DNA from: Nematopogon swammerdamellus
Lineage: Eukaryota; Arthropoda; Insecta; Lepidoptera; Adelidae
Direction: 5' to 3'
Length of the DNA stretch: 64,000 nt
NCBI GenBank assembly: GCA_946902875.1
Contig: OX336340.1
Span: 25,063,566-25,127,565, forward strand
In this document: one piece after another, positions 29,945 through 40,132 of the stretch
How positions within the stretch are numbered: position 1 is the first letter of the stretch
Layout of the letters: every line of letters begins with the position of its first letter
Position numbers and translations under genes: made by a program
The notes under the pieces: generated by a model
Told to the model about the DNA's origin: nothing
Seen by the model: the letters and a program-made list of their open reading frames with translations, nothing else
The model's database searches: none

Positions 29945-30614
29945 AAAAATTGGTTGTCTGTAAAGTCGGTTTACGGACGATAGTTTTACGTGATGACGTC
30001 ATAAAGTATATAAAGTGCGAAGTCAGATACAAAATCAGTTTATAATACTTTATCGTGCTTAGGCCCACTTGCACCAACACGAGTTTAGAGTTAAGTAGCG
30101 AGTTATGGATTTAAACGCGGTTCCCACAGTCAACGGGTGCTAGCTTAACGAGTTAAACTGGTTTATATCTTAAATTCGTGTTGGTGCAAGTGGGCCGAAG
30201 TTTAATTCTTAAATCGCAAATGTGAGTACTTTAAAAAGTAATAATATTAATTATCAATATAAACTTTTAGTTTACGCCATCTACATATCAAAGCGCATAC
30301 TACAAAGTTGCAACACCTACCTAACTGCGAATCAAGTAAACTACCGCTGAAGTATTTCATTTACTATATTGACGCTAGATGTCGCTCCAAAAGACTCAAC
30401 GCCATGAAATCTTCACCTACTGGTGACCGACCGCAGGTTCGAGGCTCGCAAAAGACGGACAAATATATTTTGTATTTCCTACTCTCCTTATATGCCTCTC
30501 TATCGCTTGTTACGCGCTCTCGCTTGACACACAGGTTCAGATGGAACGTGACACTTTTTCGTGTGTGCAGCCGGTGTTCATCAATTTATAAGACGTGACG
30601 TCATCACGTCAAAA
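29945..30614. mobile_element. Inserted element with TTTTACGTGATGACGTCA-type inverted ends
   Basis: TTTTACGTGATGACGTCA at about 29988-30005 pairs with TGACGTCATCACGTCAAAA at 30597-30615. Outside it on the left is AATTGGTTGTCTGTAAAGTC, GGTTTACGGACGATAG. Everything between the shared GATTTAGATATAT and AATAAAATAT flanks is missing from the 63-kb relative. No transposase is seen. 30308-30598 is a 96-codon open frame without recognised domains. Confidence 0.65.
30062..30196. mobile_element. 135-bp MITE, GGCCCACTTGCACCA ends
   Basis: GGCCCACTTGCACCAACACG at 30062 and CGTGTTGGTGCAAGTGGGCC ending at 30196 are perfect reverse complements over 20 bases. The left flank is TTA. Ends starting GGCCC with a TTA-like site suggest PIF/Harbinger-type mobilisation. 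It is the innermost layer of the nest at 29440-30853. Confidence 0.85.
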
Positions 30615-30917
30615 TAAAATATTTTTTTCCAAAGCCTTGATTTGGTCACGTTGCCTTAAAATACGTTTTCATAACTAAATTTAGAGGCATGTTCATGATT
30701 TTTTTTCTATCGAGTGAAGTTAATAAAATTAATCGTGTTTTCAAAAAGCTATCGATCTGCGCTGATAGATGAAGTATTACATATATTAAAACTGAATCTG
30801 TCAGGTGAGTAGGTAATATTGGTGGTACACTTCTTGAAATTCGAGTCAGACGCAGCCTCGCGTTCCTATTTTGACTGGTTAGTTACGTAATACGATCTCG
30901 CTTATACGTCATATTTT

Positions 30918-31335
30918 TAAATTGTTTTTAGGGTTCCGTAACGTATGTCGGAAACCTGTTACTAAGCCTACGCCGCGCCTGCCCATCCTACCTTTAAAGG
31001 GCAGTATCTTTTGAACCGTAAGAGGTATTATATTATGGCGGATATCCTAAAAAAATATATATAAAAAAAAAAATATGGGGTCTTGTCTTGTTCTTGTATG
31101 GACAAGAAACGTGTTTTTTTTTCATAGTATTTTTGTTTTTGTTCTATCGCAAAAATTATAATAAATACACGCGTCAAACTTGCTGTGATTATAACCGTAT
31201 GTAAAAGGTAGCCGATTGAAATTTCCACTATGTGTTAAGTGAAAATTTCAACCGGCTACCTACATATTACGGTTCAAAAGATACGGACGGAAGGACAGAC
31301 GGCGTTAATTAGTCCCGTACGCTACGAAACCTTAA
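30918..31335. repeat. Two head-to-head GGGTTCCGTA repeats
   Basis: Plus copy: TTTTTAGGGTTCCGTAACGT, CTTTTGAACCGTAAGAGGTA (30918-31030). Minus copy: TTTCAACCGGCTACC, TACGGTTCAAAAGATACGGA, ACGGACAGACGGCGT, TACGAAACCTTAAAAA (31230-31336). Together they form a long imperfect palindrome around a T-rich centre. Confidence 0.65.
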
Positions 31336-31499
31336 AAACTATAAGTTCTGAGAAGATGAGAATGTCTACGACATATGGATGTATGAGCATGTGAACACCT
31401 GTTTTGGCAATTACCAATACTAGCATATTGTCAATTCAGTGATGTGAACAGCAGATTCGCATTCTTCTCAGATCCTAACCATGATTTGGCATTTGTACC

Positions 31500-31830
31500 G
31501 TATGGTATGGGGCCCCGGTACTTAAAAAGAATATCCCCACTGCATCTCTCCCCATGAATGTCGTAAAAGGCGACTAAGGAATAAGGACAAGGTGCCGTGC
31601 TAACGGGCGACAGGATCACCACCTCTCACCTTGGCACGGTACTTCCACCGAGTCATGCAGCAGGTGGGTCTTCGTGCCTTACTTGATGCTTGATCGATTG
31701 AATCTTGTTCGAATACTTTGCAAAACGCGGTGGTCGGTGTTGTGCTGTAATTTACCGGAGTTCTTGCAGCACAACACCGATTACTCTGCTTACCCCGATT
31801 GCTCTGCGATCTGCTTAGCGTGTGTGATCT
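31500..31830 (-). repeat. CCTTTTACGACATGCA-family repeat, long form
   Basis: GGGCCCCGGTACTTAAAAAG, CACTGCATCTCTCCCC, TCGTAAAAGGCGACTAAGGA, CACCTCTCACCTTGGCACGG, GTGCTGTAATTTACCGGAGT, AGCACAACACCGATTACTCT. Reverse complement of 39270-39600. The antisense frame (31600-31845) encodes CCAARTPVNYSTTPTTAF, a peptide also seen in 39231-39440. It may be a relic of an ORF in the family, but no known domain is evident. Confidence 0.75.
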
Positions 31831-32212
31831 GTAGGTATGTACCAAATCATGGTTGGGACATTATTACCTACTTATCTTCATTCCGTTTGTCTTAATAGCA
31901 TTGGCGGTAACTTCATGTGAGTATGATCATCGTCCAGTGAAACGATCGTTATTTTGAGTGAATCCTCTGGAATTCGGTCGGCAGATGCTGGCGCGGCGCG
32001 GCGGCCGGTAGTGGTCTGTTTCAGATCACTCTCGCCGGACGGAGCGCGTACCGGACATACTCTGGTACTTGGGCGGGACGCGCCTGTGAGAACTACATTG
32101 AAGGGCTACGGGCCAGGTTCAAGGGCACGCGTGTGTTGCTGGCAGGGTTGCCACCAGATGTCCGGTTTTACACCGGACAGTCCGGTTTGGTGTGTGTTCG
32201 ATTTTCAAAATA

Positions 32213-32452
32213 GTTTTTTTTTGTATGGAAACTGACACGGTTAGCTACATCACCTACAACATCCGTGATGTCAGCCCATAACACCGGGTGAACTTGGTGC
32301 CACGTCAGTGCGTGCCGGCTACACTGAACTAGACGGAAAACATAAACTATTTACATAGCCGTTTCTACCGACCTTTCATTCAGTGCGGTGGTACCAACCC
32401 GGGCGGGTTAAACCCTACCACCAAGTAATATAAGAAGGGAGTCATATCCCTT
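32213..32452 (-). mobile_element. SINE body/tail, headless, nested
   Basis: Minus strand: tail, TTATGGGCTGACATCACGGA, GCCGGCA region, body up to CCCTTCTTATATTACTTGG, then GACTCC and AAGGGATATG as at 17089. Lacks the tRNA/5S head. Confidence 0.82.
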
Positions 32453-32494
32453 AAGGGCAACTGTACCAAAGTCCGGATTTTCTTCATATAACCT

Positions 32495-32640
32495 AAATAT
32501 TCTAGAATAGAAGTTTCTATTCTATTCTATTTAACAATAGAAGAACAGTACACGACAAGAAACAAGAAGTACAGGAGTGCGCAAACGCTGACTTATCACT
32601 GCAAGTGATTTATTGTAGTCAACCTTTGGGTGAGATGAGG
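32495..32640 (-). repeat. Diverged LINE 3' end
   Basis: TTCTATTCTATTCTATT tail, GCAAACGCTGACTTATCACT, GTAGTCAACCTTTGGGTGA. A degenerate relative of the GGCGGACTTATCCCTT family. Confidence 0.55.
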
Positions 32641-33391
32641 AATAAAATACAGAGAAAGAAGTATGGGTAGTGCAAGCGAAAGGGAGGAGTAATACCTACG
32701 TGTTTTATTTCTATGAATATACTTACATACCTATTAATACAATATTCAATTTATTCCCATAATTTTAATACAAAACTTATGTACTGTAAGTATTCTTCAG
32801 TATATTATACTAAATAAATTAAATGAAATGAAATATTATGTTCAGTTCAATTACTTCAACTAACCAGTCATTATTATTAGTGATTCAGTTGTCCGCGTCT
32901 GAATGCTGTCTGCGGTCGGCTCAGTGGGAATATTGAATTGAAAACGTCTAAGGAAATGACAAAAAAAGAAATTGTATCGTGTTATATATAATACGTTTTA
33001 CGTTACCTTTTACGTTAGATTTTTTTCTGAAAATTTGTACGGTTTATTTTATCTGGACCATATGGCAACCCTGGTGTGTGGTGATGGTGAATCATATCTG
33101 ATGTCTTGTTCCGTTTGGTCTTCCTTTCTTTGGTATTGTTAGGGTTTCGTTAAACAAGTTGTTTTCTAGTGTTTAATACACTCTACGATAAAAATCCCAA
33201 ATCCTACCCTTTTCCAATCTTGATTCAGCACAAATTCCCGAGATGCCGCGATAATTACAAATTCCCGACGACAATCTCAGACACCCAAAGAACTTAAGGG
33301 CTGGACGGAGCGACGACGCTGACTTCGTTCGCCGGCTCACTCAACGACGTCACGTCGTCGTCACCGCGGCGGCCCGCCGCGTTTATATGCC

Positions 33392-33785
33392 ACTAGCTTT
33401 TGCCCGCGGCTTCGCTCGCGTGAAATTCGTATTTAAAAAGAAGTAAGTAAGCAAGCCCGCTACCGTATCTTTATTTCGGCGCGCGGAACAATTCGTTTTG
33501 TATGAGAGCCACATCTTAGCGTAACCGGAACTGAATTTTATTTTATACCGTTCTGTGTACCGTATTGTAAAATGTGCTTGTACTAAGTTTCATTCAATTC
33601 GAATGAACGGTTTAAGAGTTATGGAGGAACATACATACATACAGAAAAGATTTCTAAAAATCGTCAATTTAGTATCAGTATCATACATAGAGTCTACAAA
33701 CGCAGTATCTCATAAAACAAAGTAACTTACTCTCATGGAGTAAGTTTACAGATTTACCCCTTACAGATTTATTATTAGTATGGAT
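33392..33785 (+). repeat. RTE-like repeat, full-length form
   Basis: Starts CTAGCTTTTGCCCGCGGCTT, contains GAGAGCCACATCTTAGCGTA, CATACATACATACAGAAAAG and TACAAACGCAGTATCTC, and ends TTATTATTAGTATGGATG. Matches 28195-28546 in reverse, and its 3' third recurs at 51863-52000. Confidence 0.8.
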
Positions 33786-33944
33786 GAGGGCGATTCAACG
33801 CGCAAACTAGTACAGACGCCGACGACGACGTTGCGCGCCGAAGGTCAGCGCTCGAAGGTCAACGCGAGACGTTGCTCAGCGCTGACCGATCAGTGTAACT
33901 ACAAAATGCTACATTGTAATAATACATACAGTACACGGCAGTTA

Positions 33945-34040
33945 ATAATGTGCGTCGAGCTTTAGAAAGAGACGTCGTCCCTGTTGCACTAACTCTCACG
34001 TCTCTGTGCGACAGGGACGGCGCTCTATAAACTGCAAACG
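33945..34040. repeat. Diverged copy of the 137-bp foldback
   Basis: AGCTTTAGAAAGAGACG, TTGCACTAACTCTCACGTCT, GCGACAGGGACGGCGCTCTA. It matches the core of 34559-34695 but has lost its right end. Confidence 0.6.
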
Positions 34041-34069
34041 CTCGTTCGAAAATCAAATTCCACTGAGTG

Positions 34070-34093
34070 CCCCCCCCCCCCCCCCCCCCCCCC
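34070..34093 (+). repeat. Homopolymer (C)24
   Basis: Twenty-four consecutive C residues between GAGTG and TCTCCTGCC. Such runs are often miscalled, so the exact length is uncertain. Confidence 0.9.
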
Positions 34094-34558
34094 TCTCCTG
34101 CCTACCAAACGCCCCCGAGTTCCCACAGCCCGCTAAATAAGCGAACACTTTAATTTATTACGACTTTTATGGGGCTGTTTTTCTGTTGAATTTCACGCCT
34201 GTAAAACTTTATTTTGTCGAAGTTCGTCATCACGAAATAACTACTCACGTACGTAACACGAATGAAGTAGTTCGCGTCAGTTGTTTTCTTGGCTCTCTTA
34301 GTTTTATCCTTCTAATAAATGTATGAAATTCAACCTAATTAGTAATTACATACGAGGGGCGTTCTAATAAAAGTGAGGTGCATAAAAATTAAAATAAATT
34401 ATACTGTGAACCTAGCTAAGGCGTTTGTTAGATTAAAAAAAAACAATGAATAGATTGTCTTTAGTTTTATTTTTATTTGTGTCATTCATTTTAAACTCAC
34501 GAAAGTTATTTAATTTCATCAGTTACATGCACTAAATGCGGTAAATGCGGTAGTTAAA
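34094..34558. other. No gene seen
   Basis: AT-rich unique sequence with no repeat recognised. AAATGCGGTAAATGCGGTAG at 34534-34553 is a small tandem duplication. Confidence 0.4.
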
Positions 34559-34695
34559 TAATGCACACCGGGCTTTAGAAAGAGGCAACCCGGTTGCAGA
34601 GCGCCGTCTCTGTCGCACTAACTCGCACGTCTCTGCGTGACAGGGACGACGCTCTAATAGCGGATTGTCTCGTTTTTAAAGCCCGATGTGCATTA
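34559..34695. mobile_element. 137-bp foldback MITE
   Basis: TAATGCACACCGGGCTTTA at 34559-34577 pairs with TAAAGCCCGATGTGCATTA at 34677-34695 (18 of 19). A second inner inverted pair (GAGCGCCGTC / GACGACGCTC) makes the whole element able to fold. No coding. Confidence 0.85.
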
Positions 34696-34702
34696 TTAAA
34701 AA

Positions 34703-35072
34703 CCCGTGCTCAAATAAGGACTGAGCGAAAAATTTATGCAAATAAAGAGTGACTTCCAATTTTGAAAGCACACGCTTTTAAGTGCTAAGAGATAATAAGG
34801 AGCTGCACCTTGTGAGTCAAAGCAACGCCCGGCCGAGTCAAGTGGGTGCAGCACCCTCTTACCTTGCGTGAGTCAGCTAAATGTATAAAATTACTTTTCG
34901 AAATTAATAATCATATTCCTTCCCTTTGCGCTTAAGTGTACTCTGAACTTCAGCGAGACTACAATACCTACATGCCACACTGCACAAGCAAGTATCTCAA
35001 TAATCGGGGTGAGCGGAGTAGTCGGTGTTGTGCTGCTAGAACTGCAGTGAATTACAGCACAACACCTACCAT
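34703..35072 (+). repeat. ~370-bp repeat, inverted partner at 49257-49628
   Basis: CTCAAATAAGGACTGAGCGA, GAGCTGCACCTTGTGAGTCA, AAGCAACGCCCGGCCGAGTC, AAGTGGGTGCAGCACCCTCT, TACCTTGCGTGAGTCAGCT, GTGTACTCTGAACTTCAGCG. It ends in a CGGTGTTGTGCTGCTAGAAC segment shared with the 31500/39270 family. Near-identical over long stretches to the partner copy. Confidence 0.82.
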
Positions 35073-35094
35073 CATGGTTAGCAAGTAAGTTTAA

Positions 35095-35356
35095 TACCAA
35101 ACAGCAAATAAGGCACCAAGCCACCCATAAGGTGTCTGGCGACGCTCATGGACATCCGGTCGCATGCGGGAGTTGCGAATGCCATGCCGGCCTGACAGGT
35201 GCCCATTGACGGCTCTCTTGAAGGACCCGAGACTGTACTTGGGGTGAAATACGTGGCCAGGGAGAGCTTTCCAGAGTTTACCAGTTCTGTGGAGGAAATA
35301 TCTGCAGAACCGATTGGTACGCATCCGTGGTAAGTCCAGCGTGTAGGGATCCAATC
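35095..35356 (-). pseudogene. LINE ORF C-terminus plus 3' end (array-source subfamily)
   Basis: Minus strand: DPYTLDLPRMRTNRFCRYFL, HRTGKLWKALPGHVF, PKYSLGSFKRAVNGHLSG, then RPDVHERR and LGALFAVWY. The Jockey/CR1-like tail signature (RTNRF..YFL.RT..LW..LP, then LGSFKR.VN.HLSG) is clear. It is open to the start codon at 35354, but upstream catalytic domains are lacking. The DNA includes the terminal stem-loop CACCTTATGGGTGGCTTGG. Confidence 0.82.
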
Positions 35357-35699
35357 CCTGACCAGTGCGAGTTTTGCGGAGGTGGAAAGGGGACGGTGCG
35401 GGATCGCGTCAAACAGGTTGACGAATTTTCATATTTAAGTAAACAAATTGTATTAGGTAAATTTCCATATAGATTTTGACATTTTCTCAAAAATTCAATT
35501 TGACCTTTTTCGAGTAAACGTGAAAATCTTTACGGAAATTTAATACAATTTTAATACTAAAATATGACAATTTGTAAATCGATTCTTCTCCTTATCAAAG
35601 TGGTTCTTGGTAAATAGGTAGTGCGAAATATCAGATACGAGTTTCTAGCTGGCGGCGCCTTAATAAATACATGTATCTAACCCTACATTTGAGGCCGTG
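35357..35699. other. No gene seen
   Basis: Possibly upstream LINE sequence at 35357-35420 (GATCCAATCCCTGACCAGTG), then AT-rich sequence. Confidence 0.4.
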
Positions 35700-35868
35700 G
35701 ACGGAGTGTGGGTAGACCACCCGCCAGGTGGGACGACGACATCAAGTACGTCGGCGGAGAGCAGTGGTTGCGTACCGCTGAAGGCCGGGAGCACTGGAGG
35801 ATAATTGAAGAGGCGTTTGCGGATGCAGCGGACGCTTACACGCTGACTGACTGACTGTACCTAACCTG
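35700..35868 (+). pseudogene. RTE-like LINE ORF C-terminal remnant
   Basis: Frame reads RWDDDIKYVGGEQWLRTAEG, then REHWRIIEEAFADAADAYT, then TGACTGACTGACTG. The pattern RW.DDIK.VGG..W.R.A..R..W...EEA is the C-terminal end of RTE/BovB-group reverse-transcriptase proteins. Only the last ~50 residues survive. Confidence 0.75.
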
Positions 35869-38240
35869 AGGCATTTCCGCAGGTAGCGAGCAATATATTA
35901 GAAAAAAACCTGTTAAAATGTAAATTTCAGAAGGACCTTCATTTCGGTAATGGACTCCATTTGATTAACAAATATTAGCGTATATAAGCATGAACATACA
36001 TATACCCGGTAGCTTGACAAAGTACACTCGGAATGAAACCTTATTTATATGACAGGAAGGATATTATTACCCTGTAAATTTTAACGTTTCTTTCACTTTG
36101 ATCACTTCCGACCATAATGCTCAGTCCTTAATTACGACATCGTTATCTGTACGATTGCATTGGCGATAGCTACATGTAAATGGTTTCAACGGTTCTTGAG
36201 CTATAAGCGAACGATAAACGGCAGGTCTTGCATTAAACTGTGTACTTAGAGCAATGACGTATCATACTTAGAGATGAGAGATGCTGAAAAGAAATACTCA
36301 TTTAGATTAAAGCATGCAGCCTTCGGACTCATATTAATTATTAATTTTTCTTTGTAGGCTAGTTTAGGGGCCAAGATTACTGAGGCGATTAATGAGGCGG
36401 CTACGATAGCTAAGTACCGATTAGTTCGCTTCCGCCCATTGGCTGGTCGGAGCGTGGATTTGGCCCCTCTGCCTCAGCCACCCACAAACTAAACCAAATA
36501 ATTTGAAACAGAATCATGGCCGGCGATGTACCCGAGCGGATCCGCAGGCGAAACTGTCAAAAATTCAGAATGAATCATTCACTTTCGTTACAAAAACAAA
36601 CAAGATTAATCCCACGGACAAATACTTTGAATCCATAAATCGCAAATGAATTTATCCCCCAGGCGACCGGCCTCCCGGATAGTGTTACCAGAAAAAATTA
36701 AAATTACGGAAATTTTAATAAAACTCCTTGCTTTTCGGAGAAAAGTTGTTTATTGAGCATTCTTATGGCAGTAAGCCTGCACTCGAACTTGTCAAAATTG
36801 TTTCTATCCGGTTCGAATACACCCACGAAGAAGAACCGTCTAGTAATTTCACATGTGTTTTTTTTCATACATGTTATTACAAAATTATTATAGTGACTAT
36901 CCCATAATAACATATCGCTTACAGTTTATCGAAAATACATCTTGAGAACAAGATTAACCATTTTACTAAGAGTTCTGACTACAAAGACTTATTAATGAAG
37001 TGTACCAGGTGCAAAGAGCCTTTGTCAATTTTGGATACGTAATTTGTATCATCTCAATAACGTGTGGTTGTAATTTAGCTAACTGTAGAAATGATATTGT
37101 ATTTGCCCATTAACAGTTAGGATACAATACAACATGAGTCTCATTTGTAAGTAGTCATGCCGACACAAACTGCAGTCAGTCTAAATACCTTGTGGTAGCA
37201 TGTGATCGAGGGAGGGAACTAAGAAATTATCAATACTTATTTACAATAGAAAAGGCATGCCCACGGATCCGCTCGTGTTTAAGATATAGTGATGTTATAA
37301 TTTATGTCTTAAAACCATCTGAGGATATGTCAGATTGAATTGGTGAAAACTGCATGTAAATGGACTGAGACGTTCTCGAGTTACACGCGAACAAACATAA
37401 ACACCGACTGTAGGCAGACGTTTCATTTTATAATATGTAGAGAAGAGAAGATGTTCTGTCGGTGTCATAAAATATAACAAACAATACGAATGTAATGCAA
37501 TACTTAACGAATTTGCTATTGGAGTTACGTTTTATACTTCGTAAGTATACCAGCTGTTCCCAGCGGCTCCGCTTTGCGGACAAATATGCTTTAACCAACC
37601 TTAAATGTGCCGGCACTCGTCAGTGAAAACCCCACGCGAATCGAATGAGTAGTTTTCGACTTATAAGCGTACATTAATCGACGACGCCGCGCAGTAGTAG
37701 TATATTTTAAGCTTAATTAGTTAGGATGCGATTACATACTTGAACGTCGCGAACGTGCATAGATAAATAGATAGCCGGAGATCGAAGCAAACTTTCCGCT
37801 TTATTTATTATAATTTGTCCGGATTGATTCAGACGTATGGGAGCCCTACGCCCGGGAGACGAGCAACGGACGTGCGCATGAAACGCAGACGGACGGGAAA
37901 ATTGCTGCTCTCACCACCCTCATCGTACGCTTCGAGGAAAGTGTTCGGACTTCGGATACATTTTTAAACGACAGACAGATGTGCTGTGAGGCATTTCATC
38001 TGCAGCGAGAGTAATAAACAAGCAGTTACTCAAGCGTGAAATATTGTTCTTCGTACTCCCTGCAATTTGAGTTGAAATAATTATTATTAGGGGACGATCC
38101 GAGTCAGCAAGATTTAAAATTATGGGGCTTCCTTCGGTGAGTTTTTTTTTTACTATTATATCACAGTATTATATTGCACAGTAATATTAAAAAAAAAATA
38201 TTATTTATTACATGAATACATTAAGGTTATATGGAATTAC
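35869..38240. other. Mainly unique sequence with weak RTE-tail relics
   Basis: 36130-36240 (GGTTTCAACGGTTCTTGAGC, TATAAGCG), 37310-37440 (TGGACTGAGACGTTCTCGAG, TTACACGCGAACA) and 37550-37680 (GCGGCTCCGCTTTGCGG, TTTTCGACTTATAAGCGTA) are decayed relatives of the 13331 family. 36354-36495 has a loose inverted pair (AGTTTAGGGGCCA and TGGCCCCTCTGCC). 37740-38060 is GC-richer unique sequence without recognisable coding. Confidence 0.45.
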
Positions 38241-38622
38241 TTTTATATGGAAACTGACACGGTTGGCTACATCACCTACTCTACTCCATCTGTAATGTCA
38301 ACCCATAACACCTTGGTGTACTAGGTGCTATGTCAATGCTTCCCTTCGGCCGTGCCGGCTACACTGAACTGGACGAAAAACACTAATTATTTAAATAGCC
38401 ATTTCAACCGTCCTCTCATACAGTGCGGTGGTACTTATCCGGGCGGGTTAAACCCTACCACCTAGTAAGGTAAGAAGGGACCTACAGTTTTTACGTGGAA
38501 TTCGAACCACGGTCAGCTTCCAACGATCGAGCGGTCACTCATCCATCCACTGACCGCCCCCAGGTATGCTTATGATACGACTGTCAGTCGACCGACCGCA
38601 CCACTGACCTACCGAGGCTGAC
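38241..38622 (-). mobile_element. tRNA/5S composite SINE, full length
   Basis: Minus strand from GTCAGCCTCGGTAGGTCAGT (38622) through the 5S-like block, GTGGTTCGAATTCCACG B-box region, body and tail to a short A-run at 38241. Moderately diverged, for example GGTGTACTAGGTGCTATGTC. Confidence 0.85.
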
Positions 38623-39020
38623 AGAATCCACATAATCCTGTATGTTATGTATGAGGTAACCTCATTTTCATGTCATTCTAACTAAAGGTAAAATCCAGTA
38701 CCGCAAATTACTCCACACCACTACAAAACGTTGTTGGATTATACCAAAGATCTGCGAATAATAGCTAGATTAGATGTATGGGAGCACGGTGGAGCCGAAA
38801 TTCTTACCAATGAACTTACTGAAATGCGCACACGGCGATTCGCGGCCACTCAAACGTTCGCAGGTCGACATCTACAACCAACGCGAGCGGGAATAATGTC
38901 GATATCATCTGCCATGAGCGGTATATAGGCATACCAGAATGTGATGGCAAATAGGGAAATGAATTTTAATAGAGTAAGCAACGCATACTTTTTGTTTTTT
39001 AGCCCTAAATCTGAAGTAGT
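38623..39020. other. No gene seen
   Basis: Unique-looking sequence. The 65-codon frame 38731-38928 is unrecognised. Confidence 0.35.
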
Positions 39021-39178
39021 ATCAACCGTGAACGCAAATTTTAATCTAGAGCTACATAGCTATATCAACCGTGAACGCAAATTTTAATCTAGAGCTACAT
39101 AGCTATATCAACCGTGAACGCAAATTTTAATCTAGAGCTACATAGCTATATCAACCGTGAACGCAAATTTTAATCTAA
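39021..39178. repeat. 43-bp perfect minisatellite, 3.7 copies
   Basis: Units start at 39021, 39064, 39107 and 39150 and read ATCAACCGTGAACGCAAATT then TTAATCTAGAGCTACATAGC, TAT. All copies are identical. The last stops after TTAATCTA and passes into (TTTAA)n. The unit contains a small AGCTA/TAGCT hairpin. Confidence 0.95.
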
Positions 39179-39269
39179 TCTTTAATTTATTTAATTTAAT
39201 TTAATTTAACATGGAAATATATGTGAGCTGTTGCATCTGTTGATTAATTTACATACATACATATCACAC

Positions 39270-39600
39270 ACGCTGAATCCCGACAATCGGGGTAAGCAGA
39301 GTAATCGGTGTTGTGCTGCAAGAACTCTGGTAAATTACAGCACAACACCGACCACCACGTTTCGCAAAGTATTCGAACAAGATTTAATCGATCAAGCAGC
39401 AAGTAAGGCACGAAGCATCAAGCACCCACCTGCTGCATGACTCGGTGGAAGTACCGTGCCAAGGTGAGAGGTGGCGAGCCTGTCGCCCTTTAGCACGGCA
39501 TCTTGTTCTTATCCCTTAGTCGCCTTTTACGACATGCATGGGGAGAGATGCAGTGGGGCTATTCTTTTTAAGTACCGGCCCCACACGGTACGGTTAATTT
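39270..39600 (+). repeat. CCTTTTACGACATGCA-family repeat, long form
   Basis: CCCGACAATCGGGGTAAGCA, GAGTAATCGGTGTTGTGCTG, ACTCGGTGGAAGTACCGTGC, GGTGAGAGGTGGCGAGCCTG, CGCCTTTTACGACATGCATG, AAGTACCGGCCCCACACGGT. Reverse complement of 31500-31830. Confidence 0.78.
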
Positions 39601-40130
39601 ATGAATGAAAAATAAATCATACCACTTTATACTTATCATTATATTACTTTATAATTATTTTAATTATGACCAATAAATTGTTTTAAGGAAACACATACGA
39701 ACAAGCCATATGACAAAAAAAAATTTGCCATGAGATTCTGATTTATGCCTACAATTCTCCGCAAAATGCAGCGACACGGTAGATGCTTGGTCGTACATCT
39801 AGCATTATTATCTAATCTGTGGGTTACACGTTATTCACAAGGGCATAATCCAGGAATTTACATGGCTTTGGTAACAACATTAGGAGACCAAGGGCTCAAG
39901 TTTAATATAGCTGCGGCAGGATCTCTGCGAAGGCTTCTTTTTTTACGAATAAAAATTATCACATTGCGTGGGCGGGACCGTAGCGCGGGGATAAGAATAA
40001 ATCAGAAGAAATCTGACAGACCTCGGACGCCGCCCTCGATACCCTTCACGAATAGGGTGTTACAAACTTATCGATGTATTACCAAGTATTATTACGAAGT
40101 AACTATTAAGTAATCTGTGATATTACTATG
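39601..40130. other. Unassigned; contains a 122-codon open frame
   Basis: 39745-40113 (+) is one of the longer open frames in the window, but I recognise no domain, signal peptide or repeat in it and its base composition is like the surroundings. It ends next to the 40133 element. Confidence 0.3.
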
Positions 40131-40132
40131 TA

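Larger units (their letters stand above)
29440..30853. repeat. Long duplicated segment, split by two insertions
   Basis: Pieces at about 29440-29545, 29863-29945 and 30615-30853 match 62840-63263 in the same order: AAGGCCCTGTCAACCCG, CTTTCGCTGGTTGG, AACTACGGATCGAAA, CCAAAGCCTTGATTTGGTCA, AAAAAGCTATCGATCTGCGC, TGATAGATG, CTGAATCTGTCAGGT, GAAATTCGAGTCAGACGCAG. The two gaps hold the repeats at 29545-29862 and 29945-30614. Confidence 0.82.
32138..33073. mobile_element. hAT-like element with CAGGGTTGCCA ends, holding two retroelement fragments
   Basis: Left end CAGGGTTGCCACCAGATGTC; right end GGACCATATGGCAACCCTG. CAGGGTTGCCA is a typical hAT-style terminus. The 8-bp flanks (GTTGCTGG and GTGTGTGG) match at only 5 of 8 positions. 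32213-32452 is a SINE and 32495-32640 a LINE 3' end, both inserted. No hAT transposase is visible. Confidence 0.55.

Noticed and set aside
39745..40113. 122-codon plus-strand open frame
   Set aside because: No domain, signal peptide, repeat or conserved partner was seen. Kept only as unassigned sequence.
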